Assembly: GCA_037367355.1 (NCBI GenBank)
Contig: CM074703.1
Coordinates: 806,001-870,000, forward strand
DNA: 64,000 nucleotides
DNA from: Neoscytalidium dimidiatum
Lineage: Eukaryota; Ascomycota; Dothideomycetes; Botryosphaeriales; Botryosphaeriaceae
Reading direction: 5' to 3'
Below are positions 33,785-45,050 of this stretch, piece by piece. The number at the start of each line of letters is the position of its first letter. Positions within the stretch are counted from its first letter, which is position 1. The notes below the pieces were generated by a model, which saw nothing but the letters and a program-made list of their open reading frames with translations, had not been told where the DNA came from and searched no databases. Position numbers and translations under genes: made by a program.

Positions 33785-36192
33785 ATGTCGGCCTTCCTCG
33801 GCAGCTCTGCAATTAGTACGCTCGGTCATTGCAGCGGCCGCATAAAGTAAATTGCTAATGGTTGCGACCAGATAAGTCCGGCAAGAAGTTCGCTCCTAAA
33901 GTCGCCCGCCGCCGTGCTGCTGCAGTTGCCGGGTCTGATGCAGCTTCAGCAACCTCAAGTGCCGAGCAGACACCTGGAAGCACTCCGGCACCCTCTACCA
34001 CGCTCACAAATGAGCCCGTCCAGCCCGAGAGCCAGGACGTCCTGCCGACCCCGCCCTCTACCCAGGCTCCTTCACACCCACCGCCCGCCCAAGCTACCGT
34101 GATCGGATACTCTGTGTCGCCTACGCTTCAACCAGTGCCGATCGCAGTCCCAAGCGCGCCTACTCAACCCGATGAATTAGAGGCTGGAGGAAGGTCACCT
34201 AAGCGCAGGAGGATCGAGGCTCCGGACCCAACACTAGTGATCTCCGCCCCGCAGGTTCTTTCGACAGTACCAGTGTCATCAGAAGCTGCTCAGCCTATAG
34301 TGACCACAACTCCCGCAAAGCGAGCTGCGACACTCGATGCTCAAGTGACCGGTTCAGCGGCGCCGCAAGGATCGGCTGGCGCTATCGAAGACGATATTCC
34401 CCAGGGAGAAAGGGTCGAAGATCATGCAGACGGTCGTGAGCCCGATGCTGAGGCTAACGCAGGAATTGCCTGGACTAGCAACGGTCCCAAGTCTAAGAAG
34501 ATCACTCAGCCGAAGGCAGTGAAAAGGCGCAGCGCGAGTCGTGTCTCGAATGAGGATCTGATTCGCGATGTAATGGGGCAAAATACGGGAGCGACCAACA
34601 CATCGACAAGCACGACTGTGCCGGAGCGGTCCTCAGCACAACCGGAAACCCAGTCGGGCACCCCAGTTGACGACCCTCCAGCTGGAGGCGACGCGATTGC
34701 TCCAGCAGGGCCTACCGTGGAGAGTATTGAAGATGCTCCTGGACCGGCCAGAGCTTCGCGGAGAGCACCCAATGTCACTGCAGCGAGAAGAAAAAGACAG
34801 CAGACTGCTCCATCTGCGAGTATAGACCAATCTCCCGCCGATCCACGGAACGCTTCTCAAGATGGAGCATCTGATATAGCCGTTGTCACAGATGGTGTCC
34901 AGGAGGCTGATGGAACCGCACCAATCGTGACTACGAAGAAAGCTCGTCAGCCTCGTGCGAAGAAGCGTGTGGTTGCAGATACCCAGAGCGCCGGTGAGGG
35001 ATCAAGCAGTGTGGTCGAGGCCCCCAAACCAAGGCGTCCAAGGAAAAAGCAACCAAAGAGCTCGGCACTGGTGAACGACCAGGATGGTGAGGGTGCAGTG
35101 GGGGGCGCAGCTGGGCCAGAGTCAGAGCAACCAGCAGCTGACCAAAACGCGGCGGCTCGGAAGCGCCCAAGAAGCATCTCGGCACACCTCATCTTTGATG
35201 CGGAGGATCGCGAAAATCCCGAGAAGACCAGAATTGATGCTACCTCCATGCCAATGGGAGTACTTACCAAAGACATTCCTTTCGTGGGCACCGTCACTCA
35301 GCGAGAGGAGGCTTTGTCAAAGATCGATTGGGATGAAGAAAAGCGCAAGCGTATGGAAGAGCGCGAACGCATTGCTATGGGAGAGGAAGTGGCACATACG
35401 CAGGTAGAACGGGACGCTGCGCTTGCACGACTCCAAGAAGCTGCTAACAACGCGGTCGTCCAAGCGCCGCGGATGCGCGTGGTAAACGGTAACTTGGTGT
35501 TGGATACCGCCTCTACGCAGGTTGACCGTCATGCACAAGCCCGCGAGGATGCAGAGGAGCTTCAAGAAGTCGAGGAGGATGAATTGACGACGCGCGTCAA
35601 TCAAATGTCGTGGATCAAGGCGAATCGCAAGGACCCACGCGAGAGAACAACATGGGGCCCTACACGCGCAGATCGGTGGTCGGACGAACAGACAGAAATG
35701 TTCTACGATGCGCTCAAGATGTTTGGAACGGACTTCTTCATCATCAGCAAGATGTTCCCTGGTAAGTCACGGGCTAATGTTAAGCGCAAATTCGTTAAAG
35801 AAGAGCGCCTCAATCCGGATCGCATCAAGCGCGTTCTCATCGGGGAAAGCGTGCCCATGGACTTTGAGGAGTACAAGCGAAAGACGGGCAAGGGCGACGA
35901 CTTCTTCAGAGACCCTGAGCAGCTACGCAGAGAGCTGGAGCAGGAGACGGAGCAGCAGAAGCAGGAGGTTGAGGAAGCGCAGGCAAAATATGCTGAGCAG
36001 CAGCGGCAACGGAAGCTGGCTAAGCAGGGCGGTGCTGACATTGAGGGCGAAGAGGGTGAGGGAGCGAGTGGAAAGAAAGGCAGAAAGAAGAAGGGTGAGG
36101 GGAGCAAGCGGAAGAAGAACAAGGCTCCCATTGGAGGCGAAGAGATTGAAGTGGTGGAATTTGATGGTGACGAGCTTGAGCACCGGAGATGA
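33785..36192 (+). CDS. BDP1: TFIIIB subunit Bdp1 (RNA polymerase III initiation factor B'')
   Basis: Component of TFIIIB that recruits RNA polymerase III to tRNA and 5S genes. Two exons: 33785-33815 and 33872-36192 with a 56-base intron, 783 residues. The tiny first exon supplies MSAFLGSSAI, and the splice creates the conserved INKSGKKFAPKVARRR start. A long disordered Pro/Ser/Ala region follows. The extended SANT/Myb domain lies at about 611-662: DRWSDEQTEMFYDALKMFGT then FIISKMFPGKSRANVKRKF, with WIKANRKDPRERTTWGP just before it. The C terminus is a Lys/Glu-rich helix and a basic patch. Length is in the range for filamentous fungi. Confidence 0.95.
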
Positions 36193-37587
36193 AGCACCTT
36201 GCCCCTGGCCATCTTACGCATCGGCGGTGCGCGTGGTAGAGGAGTTCTAATTGTAGAGAATGGCCTGGGTCTTGTTGGAACACTCGTCTGGGGTTCTGGT
36301 AAATGCAGACAAGATCACAAGTTGGGCCTGACAGGTCGCATGGAGTGGCCTTCCGGCGTTCCATTCGTGCATGGGTTTGCCCGAATGGGCCGGGTCGATC
36401 CAAGGGTTGGCAATGACAGCGACGTAAAAGGGCCGTTCCGATACGCCACATCAACGCGGAGTCGAGCGAGGGTTCTAGGCCTTTGGCGACTCTCTGGTGG
36501 ATCGGCGCAGTCTCCCCACGCAAGTAGCACTACCATAGGCGCGCGGTGTGGTGTTGCGTCGTCTTGCTATGTATATCTTGTAGGTGCAGGCTTCTTACTG
36601 AAAACAGTTAAGAGTGCAGATCCTTTCCTCAGCCGGCAGCACAGTCGTTTGTCAGACAAGTTATAAGACCTGACCATTGCGATCAGGCTCGTATTCCATG
36701 CGAAGGCGGTAGCGCGGTTCATTCTCGCAGCTTGCGAGATATTGCACGAAAATGGGCAGCGGTGTCGCGCGGTAAGGGCGCAGGTCTAGTGACAGGCGGC
36801 GTGCAGAATGGCCGGCGACGGCGGGGCGTCCGGAGGGCCTCGAGACGGCAAGCCGAAGCTGCAGTCAGGGTCCTGCGGTTTCAGCAGGCGTGCTGAGTGG
36901 CCGCAGGCTGGCACCGCTCCAGCCCACCACTCCCGTTGAGGCGCGCCCTAGCCCGAAGCCGTCCGCTGCCGCAAACCCACCCGTGCTTTCACCTCTCCTG
37001 CGCAGCAGCTATCCCGCGCCCCGCCGAGCTTCCCCTGCGCCTGGCCTGTTGCGTCCGCCCATTTGGGACATGCAGCCTCAGGCTCGCAAGGCCCCCCGCC
37101 GCTGTGGGCACTTCGGGCAGCGCAGGCCGAGCCATGGGCTCCGTTAGCACAGCACGCAGCACTCCGGCTGTGCAGTGCAGAAGAAATGGGTCTCGGACTA
37201 AGACCCGATCTCTCCCTGCAAGCTGCTAATGCCTAAGGCGCGCGTCCGCATGAGGTCATCCCTGGTCTAGACTGCTTTGTTGCCTCAAACACGCTTCCTC
37301 AAGTGCGCGCCTTCCTGCCCGACCTTACAATGTCGCGACCTTTTTCACTCCCCACGGCTCTCAAGCGCTTTCCGCGTCCAGCCGCGTGGGCTGCCGACAT
37401 ACAGAGAAAGAGTTGTTCGAACACTTGAAGCACCTGCGAAGCCGTATAATCTATCTCCAGCCTCTAAGGGCCGAATGCCGAGCATGTCACGAGCTTAAAT
37501 TGCCCCCAAACCTATCCGCACCTCCGACCTGCGCCATTCTCGTCGTCCTTTCCGTCGTCCCCGCAGCCTTGCAGCGGCTGAAGGGCA
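36193..37587. other. Intergenic / long upstream region of the histidine kinase gene
   Basis: 1.4 kb with no supported gene; GC-rich between about 36770 and 37230. Short frames without motifs. A long 5' leader of the kinase mRNA could begin here (inference). Confidence 0.5.
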
Positions 37588-40500
37588 ATGAGCCATGGTC
37601 TTCTCGCACAGGGCGCCGCCCATCCGTCGCCGGAGTCCCCCAGGTCCAGGTCGCGGGCTCCCGGCGACGTGCCGTCCATCTATCTCATGTGCGACGGCAT
37701 CTCGTGCGCCAGGAATAACAGCGACATGAGTGACCGCTCCCGCTCTTGTCGCGCCGCAGTCGACGAAGTTAACCGTATCGGCCTCGTCGACTTTCTCCAG
37801 GATGACCCTCGCCCGACCTTCGTCCTGGACCTGGATATCTCCGATGAAGCCCGCAATATCCTCCGTCCGGTCTACTGTAATCCCGCCCTGTTTAATGCTG
37901 AAGACGGGCATTTGCTCAGCTTGATCTCCGGAAAGGATAACATGGACATACCTGGTGCTTTCTCTATGAGGACATACTCGAAGTTTAGGAAGTGGATTTA
38001 TGGGAAAGACAAGGACTCACGCAATGATGGATGTTACTACGGAGATTTGCAGTGGACTAAGGTTACGATACAAGGCCGATGGAGCATTGTGGGCGGATCA
38101 GCGGACCGTCCGCGGTCAGAGTTCGCAGTCGGCGACTTATCCCCCGCGCCCTCGCGAACAGAAACCACAGGCTTTAGGACCCCGACCCTCTTCGGTAACT
38201 TCGGATTCGATCAGGAAAGGCGTCCCGACTACGGCGGACATGCTAGAGCCCAGAGCGATGATATTATCTTCACCCAACCACGCATGACGGACTGGGCCAG
38301 ATTACCGGAAGAATCCATCCACAGGCTGTCCAGAGTAGACGGTGCAAACTCTAGCGACCTCGACTCAGTAGGCGTCGGTGCTTTCGATTGGACACGCAGC
38401 CCTCCACCCGAGAACATGTCTGACCATGTCAAATTCGTAAGATCTGTAGACTGGAGTCAGACACCCCTAGGCCACATAGGTTCCTGGTCTGCCCCTCTTC
38501 GCATGATGAGCAATCTCATTATGCGGGATCCCAACCCTTCCGTCCTGTTCTGGGGAGACGACGTGATAATGATCTACAACGAGGCCTACATCGAGCTCAT
38601 AGGACAAATGCACCCATACGCCATGGGAAAAAGTGCAGCCGTAGCATTGAAAGACTACTGGGATCATTTCGTTCCGTTTGTCAACAGGAACAAGCAGATC
38701 GGGGAGGCCGTTCCGGAAAAAGACTTGCCAATATTCCTTCTTAGGAGCGGAATTCTGGAGGAGACCTATTTCTCATTCACTTTTCTCCCACTCATGGACG
38801 AGCATGGAAATCACGTTGGCCACTACGAACCGGTCACTGAGACAACAAGGCAGGTGGTGTCTGAAAGACGCCTGTCCACTTTGCTGAGACTAAGCGAAGA
38901 GACTTCTACGGCTAGAACTTTGGATGTCTTTTGGAGGTGCGTACTGCAGGCATTGTCGGCGAATGATAAAGATGTGCCATTCGCTTTGCTATATGCCGTC
39001 GAGGACGATGAGGGTTCAAGTGACAACATGTCCACTTCCGCAAGCTCGGCCACCAACGTCGTCAAGCAATGCGTTTTAAAGGGGTCCCTTGGAGTCCCAG
39101 AGGGACATCCGGCCGCACCTTCACGTCTTGACTTCATGCAAAGCATCGAAGGCTTTATGCCATATTTTCGTGAAGCGATGAAGTCAAGGAAACCTACGCT
39201 TATTCATTTGGACAATGGCGCGTTTTCCAGGGGTCTGCTTGATGGCATACAATGGCGCGGGTTTGGCGATCCATGCAAGTCACTGGTCATCTGTCCAATC
39301 ACGCCTACGACTAGAAACAGCGTGTTAGGCTTCTTGATCACAGGACTGAATCCACGCCGGCCATACGATGAGGATTATCAGCAATTCATGAGCGTTACCA
39401 GCAGGCTTCTGGCTACTTCGCTTGCCTCCGTTGTTCTCCACGAAGAAGAAATCCGCCAGCGTGAGAACATGATTACCCAGGCTGAGCTCATGAAGACGAA
39501 ATTGGTGGAACAGCTGGACGTTAGCCGCAAAGAGGTGGAAAGGAATGAAAAGAAGTTTCAACGATTTGCAGAACGCGCGGATGTGGCGATCTTCATCGTC
39601 GGCTCGGACGGACACTACACCTACAGGAATCAGGCTTGGTACGAGATTTTCCAACTGGAAGACGAGGATCTTGACGTCCGAGATGCCTGGCCTAAGCTGT
39701 GCAATGAAGAAGACCTGTCGAAATGCGAAGAGTACTTCATGCGGCTGATGGTTGACAAGTTACCCGTCGTCTTCGAGCTCCGTCTGAAGAGGTCGTGGAT
39801 GCCAGCGAACGATGATGCTGTTCGTTTGGCGGCAGATGATCACGTTGAACATAGTGTTTGGATTCTGTGTTCAGCGTATCCGGAGCTCGCGGATAGTGGA
39901 GAAGTCAGGGAGATCGTAGGCTGCGTGACTGATATCAGTCGCCAGAAATGGGGCGAAGGTCTCCAGAAACAACGGACGGAGGATGCGCTGGAGTCGAAGC
40001 GTCAGCTGGAGAATTTTATCGACACAACCAGTCATGAGATGCGTAATCCGCTCAGTGCAATCATTCAGTGCGCTGACGGGATCATCACCTCGCACAGCTC
40101 TCATATATCTTCCACGGAAGATCTCAACACCGCGTACCAGAGGCTCCTGGAGACCAGCATGGATGCTGCACAGACGATTGTGCAATGCAGTCAGCACATG
40201 AAGTGTATCGTCGACGATGTCCTCACCATGTCTAAGCTTGACTCTGGGCTCCTTGTAATGACACCCGTCGATACTCGGCCGGAAATGATAGGACGCCATG
40301 CCGTGAAGATGTTCGAGGCTGAGGCTAGGGCGGCGGATGTGGACCTTAAATTTTCTGTTGAGCATTCGTTTCGTCAATCCGGTCTTGCATGGGTGTCCCT
40401 CGATCCGACACGTCTACTTCAAATCCTCATCAATCTTGTCACCAACGCTATCAAATTCACACGGCTTGAATCAAAACGCACTGTCACTGTTAGTCTCGGT

Positions 40501-41547
40501 GCCAGCCGCGATCGCCCCTTCCGCTGCGTGGTCGGTCACGTCGAATACATACGCACCGCTACCGCATCCGAAGCGCCCAGCCTTGTCGCTGACTGGAGCA
40601 AAGGTGACTGCGTCTTCCTCCAGTATACCGTTCAGGACACTGGCCGCGGTCTCACGAACGACGAGAAAGACCTTCTCTTTGCGCGCTTCTCGCAGGCCTC
40701 TCCCCGCACACACATCCGCTATGGAGGCAGCGGCCTCGGTCTCTTTATCTCCCGCCGTCTCACCGAGATGCAAGGCGGCGCCATCGGCTTCTCGTCGCGT
40801 GCTCGCGCCGGTAGCACGTTCTCTTTCTACGTCAAGGCACGCCGCAGCATGGGACCGTCTACGCTCGATACAACATCCTTTGGCGCCAACATGGACGACG
40901 TCCTCACCCCGCCGACTCCCGTCCTCCAGAACAACAACTTCTCCGAAACCCCCACCCCGACGCCGCCACAGTCGCCCGTGCGTCTTCGCTCCGGTTCATC
41001 GGACGACTCGACCATCTTAAATCCGGCCAAGCGGCCCTCCTTGCACCGCATGCCCTCTTCAAGCGCTGACACAACTGCGTCCTCATCCTCGCAGTCCTAC
41101 TCTTCAGACCCCTTGCACGTCCTCCTCGTCGAAGACAACCTCATCAACCAGCGCGTCCTCGCCAACCAGCTCCGCAGAAAAGGCTGCCTGGTCAACGTCG
41201 CCAACCACGGCGTCGAGGCGCTCGACTTCCTGCGCGGCACTACATATGGTGCGCACCGCTGGCGCGACAGCCGCGACGGTCGCGCGCCCACCGCCCTCGA
41301 CGTCATCCTGATGGACTGGGAGATGCCCGTCATGGACGGCCTGACGGCCGTCCGTGAGATCCGCCGCCTGCAGAGCGAGGGAGTACTGCGCGGCTACGTC
41401 CCCGTCATCGCGGTCACGGCGAACGTGCGCGGGGAGCAGATTGGCCGCGCGATGGAGGCCGGTATGGATGATGTGGTGAGCAAGCCGTTTCGCGTGCCGG
41501 AGCTGTGTGGGCGGATGAGGGCGTTGATCGCGAGGTTGAAGGGGTAA
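37588..41547 (+). CDS. Hybrid histidine kinase, PAS-GAF-PAS-HisKA-HATPase-receiver
   Basis: Two-component sensor that passes phosphate from an internal receiver to a histidine phosphotransfer protein. Single exon, up to 1319 residues. Order: unique N terminus; PAS-like sensor (PNPSVLFWGDDVIMIYNEAY); GAF region ending DEDYQQFMSVTSRLLATSLA; second PAS (FAERADVAIFIVGSDGHYTY); coiled helix; H-box with His816 (TTSHEMRNPLSAI); ATPase with N-box ILINLVTNAIKFT, G1 VQDTGRGL and G2 YGGSGLGLFISRRL; Ser/Pro linker; receiver with LLVEDN, phospho-acceptor Asp1243 (LMDWEMPVMDG) and Lys1299 (SKPF). All catalytic residues are present. No membrane segment, so a cytosolic sensor. The start at 37588 is the first ATG of the frame; ATGs at 37687 or 37726 are alternatives. 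The signal sensed is unknown. Confidence 0.94.
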   Translation: MSHGLLAQGAAHPSPESPRSRSRAPGDVPSIYLMCDGISCARNNSDMSDRSRSCRAAVDEVNRIGLVDFLQDDPRPTFVLDLDISDEARNILRPVYCNPALFNAEDGHLLSLISGKDNMDIPGAFSMRTYSKFRKWIYGKDKDSRNDGCYYGDLQWTKVTIQGRWSIVGGSADRPRSEFAVGDLSPAPSRTETTGFRTPTLFGNFGFDQERRPDYGGHARAQSDDIIFTQPRMTDWARLPEESIHRLSRVDGANSSDLDSVGVGAFDWTRSPPPENMSDHVKFVRSVDWSQTPLGHIGSWSAPLRMMSNLIMRDPNPSVLFWGDDVIMIYNEAYIELIGQMHPYAMGKSAAVALKDYWDHFVPFVNRNKQIGEAVPEKDLPIFLLRSGILEETYFSFTFLPLMDEHGNHVGHYEPVTETTRQVVSERRLSTLLRLSEETSTARTLDVFWRCVLQALSANDKDVPFALLYAVEDDEGSSDNMSTSASSATNVVKQCVLKGSLGVPEGHPAAPSRLDFMQSIEGFMPYFREAMKSRKPTLIHLDNGAFSRGLLDGIQWRGFGDPCKSLVICPITPTTRNSVLGFLITGLNPRRPYDEDYQQFMSVTSRLLATSLASVVLHEEEIRQRENMITQAELMKTKLVEQLDVSRKEVERNEKKFQRFAERADVAIFIVGSDGHYTYRNQAWYEIFQLEDEDLDVRDAWPKLCNEEDLSKCEEYFMRLMVDKLPVVFELRLKRSWMPANDDAVRLAADDHVEHSVWILCSAYPELADSGEVREIVGCVTDISRQKWGEGLQKQRTEDALESKRQLENFIDTTSHEMRNPLSAIIQCADGIITSHSSHISSTEDLNTAYQRLLETSMDAAQTIVQCSQHMKCIVDDVLTMSKLDSGLLVMTPVDTRPEMIGRHAVKMFEAEARAADVDLKFSVEHSFRQSGLAWVSLDPTRLLQILINLVTNAIKFTRLESKRTVTVSLGASRDRPFRCVVGHVEYIRTATASEAPSLVADWSKGDCVFLQYTVQDTGRGLTNDEKDLLFARFSQASPRTHIRYGGSGLGLFISRRLTEMQGGAIGFSSRARAGSTFSFYVKARRSMGPSTLDTTSFGANMDDVLTPPTPVLQNNNFSETPTPTPPQSPVRLRSGSSDDSTILNPAKRPSLHRMPSSSADTTASSSSQSYSSDPLHVLLVEDNLINQRVLANQLRRKGCLVNVANHGVEALDFLRGTTYGAHRWRDSRDGRAPTALDVILMDWEMPVMDGLTAVREIRRLQSEGVLRGYVPVIAVTANVRGEQIGRAMEAGMDDVVSKPFRVPELCGRMRALIARLKG

Positions 41548-43453
41548 GTGCGAGGGGAAAGCTGTTCGTTTCGCTTCGTTGTTTTTCTCTTTTCTTCAAC
41601 TTTAGGTGTTGGGGGGGGGGGGAGAGATGGCGCTTCGTGGACAATGGGTGAAGAGGTGTCTGGCTGTTGATACGGTCTTTTTCGGTCTCGTAATCTTTTC
41701 TTTTCTCTGATAAACGAATGTCCTTCGAAGCTTTATTTTAGCAGAGGACCATTTTTTCGTGATGCGTGGTGAGGATGAGATGGGTTGCTGGGATACGTGA
41801 ACGATTTGAACGGTACATCACTTTCCTTTTGGGCATGACTCGTGTTGGCAGATTGTCTTTTGGTTGCACAAGGACGGATGGGCGCTCGTATAGCTTGGAT
41901 GAGGATGCTGTTCTTATCTTTCTATCTTTTCGGGGTTCCGGCCGGTGGTGTAGTACAAGCACACATAAGAGGCGCGGGTTGGTCTGCGCTGGAGGCTGGT
42001 GACGGAGTGGCACGACTTGGGTGGAAGATGGGAAGCAACAATGCGGATGAGTGACAGTGGAATGTGAGAATCAATGCCATTTCCCAGAAGGGTAGCTTCT
42101 GCGATGAAGTATTGGGATTGAGAGGACGTTCTTAACGACGAGGATGCGGAAGCATCTCCGTGGCGTGCATCTAATGGTCTTATCCCCGTGTGGTGGCTCG
42201 TTCTTGCTCCATGCGTACTGGCCACTGACGCCCTGATCCAGTCCTCGGGAGTCGGCCTCGTCTTTATGATGTATGCGGCGGTTGCTGAGGACGGCTTCTC
42301 TAACCGAAGGCGTTCTCTCTTCCGCCGGGTCTGATACCGAGACCGCTTCGGACCTGAAACTCCCGACCACACCACATGCGTCGTAGCCCCGAACATCGGC
42401 AAGAGCCGAAGGCGTTGGTTGTTCACACACACTCTAGCCAAGCTTTGCAGCCCACTCACGCAAATGCTGTTCATTCTGGGGGATCTGCTTGGTCCGTGCG
42501 AAAGCTTGACTGCAACATCGCGCCTCTAAGGCGTTTCGAACAGTCAAGCTGCACCACTCCCACTGGTAAGGGGCATGCATTTGTTAACCCGTGGGGATAG
42601 TATAACCTTAAGGCTTCGTGAATATATCTTTGCTTTGTACATTGCGAGCATAGCTTCGACGAGGGTCAATCAGTGTAATTGAAATTGCTGTGCCTAGCTA
42701 TCTATCTGTTAAGTCTCTCTCGATACGGGTAGCGTTCAAATATTTATTACGGATTTTAATATCATGTGCAGGCAATGCGAACGCGAATGCGAGACTGCAA
42801 AGTGAACGACCTGGAAGAATTTCATCAAGGAGAGACCCACATAATCTCATCATAAGTCTGATTGTATTCTCAAACCGATTAAGGTGCATATGTCTTCATT
42901 AGAAACTGCAGAGCATATAGAACACAGCATTGTTGCTAGTATCTAGTGCTGCATCTCTTCAGACGAAATGCAAACGCAAACCTCTCCTCCGTCCGTCGTC
43001 TCAATGTTTCGCAATCAATTCTGTTACCTTCTCGTCCAAGCACCTGCTTTGATTTGTATAATTTCGAGATTGTCGATGGCTCAGCCCGCAGCCATTTCTG
43101 GCCTACACGATATGGATCAATCTTACCCACATGCTGCCGCTTCGGGCACGCTCTTTTGTATGTGTACGTATATTCGAAGTCAGTGCGCGAGTGTCTTTCG
43201 CGATAGGAGGGGATAACAACAAGAGATAGCAGTCACTCTCAAAAAGTAAGCCAATGATGTAGTTTCGTTTTTTATTTTTCTTTATTACACCAGAGCAGAC
43301 CACCCGGCCGGCGGGCAAGACTCCGTCCTGACTATTAAGAGGCGGGGGTATACCTAAAAGCCAAACACATTATATTACATAGGACCGGCCCCGTCACCTC
43401 TCCAGGAGAGTGGGACAACAGTTTCTCAACCCCCTCCTCCGATTAGGATTATT
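41548..43453. other. Intergenic, 1.9 kb, no supported gene; 12-base G run
   Basis: Just after the kinase stop there is a run of 12 G at 41611-41622. The rest holds only short frames without motifs (for example + 42968-43216) and becomes AT-rich toward 42700-43300. Confidence 0.5.
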
Positions 43454-45050
43454 TCAAGCCGCGTTGGACTCGCCAGCCGTGCTACCCTTCGCTCCGGTGC
43501 TGCTGCTGCTCGTGCCGGCGTTTCCAGAGGACGAAGACGATCCCGCTCCCTTCGCTGTCCCGGCGCCGCCGCTCGTCGAGCCCGTGTTGGACGAGGTGCC
43601 CGCGTTGCTGCCAGTCGAGCCCGTGTTCGACGAGGTTCCAGCGTTGGAGGTCGACCCCTTGGCGGTGCTGCCGGTCGAGCCGGTGCCGGACGATGAAGTG
43701 CCGGCGTTGCTGCCGGTGGAACCCGTGTTCGACGAGGTGCCGGCGTTGCTGGAAGTCGATCCGGTGTTGGACGTGGTGCCGGCGTTCGACGAGGAGCCTT
43801 TGGCGGTGCTACCCGTGGAGCCCGTGCTGGATGAGGTACCGGCATTGCTGCCGGTAGATCCCGTGTTGGAGGTCGAGCCGGAGGTCGAGCCCTTAGCAGT
43901 GCTGCCGGTGGAGCCCGTGTTGGACGATGAAGTGCCAGCGTTGGTGCCCGTGTTGGACGTCGATCCGGTGTTGGAGGTGGAGCCAGTGTTGGAAGTAGAG
44001 CCGGTGGTGCCGGTGTTACCAGTGCTGCCCTTGGCCGTCGAGCCGGTCGAAGAAGTGCCGGCCGTGCCAGCGGTGGAGCCGGTGTTGCTAGTCGAGCCAG
44101 CAGTACCCGCGGTGCCAGCAGTGCCGGCCGCACCAGCTCCCTTGGCAGTACCAGCAGTACCAGCAGTACCGGCAGTACCGGCAGTACCGGCAGTACCGGC
44201 CGTGCCAGCGGTTCCCGCAGCCGTACCCGCACCAGCCGCCTTGGCGCCGTTGGCATTGGCACCGGCCGCACCCGCAGCCTTAGCCTTCTTGCCCTTCTTA
44301 CCCTTGCCCTTCTTGCCCTTACCCTTCTTCCCCTTCTTCGCCTCGCGCTTACCGTGCTCGACCGCCGCCTCATCGTCTTCCTCATCCTCCGCCGCGAAGT
44401 CGGGCTCACGCTTCACGACGTCCTCAACATCCTCAACATCTTCCACATCGCGCTTGTTGGCGGCAGCGGCGGCGGCGGCGGCGGTGGCCTTCTTCCCCTT
44501 CTTCTTGCCCTTGCCCTTCTTCTTGCCCTTCTTCGGCTCGCGCTTCTCGGGCTCGGCGACGGCCTCGAACTCGTCGTCGACGTCCTCGAACGCGCGTTTC
44601 AGCAGGTCTTCGAGCTCTTCGTCCTCCGAGCGCTTGTTGGCGGCGGCGGCGGCGGCGGCTGTCGCCTTCTTGCCCTTCTTCTTGCCTTTGCCCTTGCCTT
44701 TCTTGGCTTTCTTGGCTGCGCGCGGGAGGACGTCGTCGAGTTCGGCTTCGGGGTCAGCGTCGCGCTCTGGTAGATGGTTAGTCTCGTTGGAGGTGGTAGG
44801 AGAGCGTGGATGGGGGGATTGTTTGTGAACAGTGGATTGTTTGACATGGGAACGGGTACTCACTGCCGAGGTTGCCGAGCAGGGAGTTCAGCTCGCTGCT
44901 GATGTCTCCGAGGGGGTCGTTGTTGTTGGCATTGGCATTACCGACAGCAGAAGAGGAAGAGGTGCTGTTCGCCTTGTCGCCGACGGGAAGGGCAGACACG
45001 AGAGTGCTGACTGAGGCCAGAGCCAGCACGGTGGTGTAGGAGAAGTGCAT
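43454..45050 (-). CDS. Secreted low-complexity precursor with seven Lys-Arg sites (candidate Kex2-processed repeat protein)
   Basis: Two exons, 44864-45050 and 43454-44766 (97-base intron), 499 residues. Residues 1-20 form a signal peptide (MHFSYTTVLALASVSTLVSA). The splice itself creates the first KR (63-64); further KR pairs end at residues 108, 120, 138, 168, 182 and 203. Between them acidic blocks (SEDEELEDLLKR, DVEDVEDVEDVVKR) alternate with Lys/Gly runs capped by poly-Ala and NKR, the latter repeated twice nearly identically. From about 235 to the end the chain is Gly/Ala/Ser/Thr/Asn repeats (GTAGTAG, SSNTGSTGSNAGTSS). No known domain. Signal peptide plus repeated KR sites fits fungal precursors cut by the Golgi protease Kex2; a cell-wall or matrix protein is the alternative. 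No tailoring enzymes lie next to it, so a modified-peptide pathway is not supported. Confidence 0.8.

Noticed and set aside
43410..44828. 472-codon Pro/Val-rich frame opposite the secreted repeat protein
   Set aside because: Produced by the repeat itself; the - strand has the signal peptide, splice sites and start.
43454..45050. Ribosomally made modified-peptide (RiPP) gene cluster
   Set aside because: The precursor layout fits, but no UstY-like or other tailoring enzyme lies nearby.
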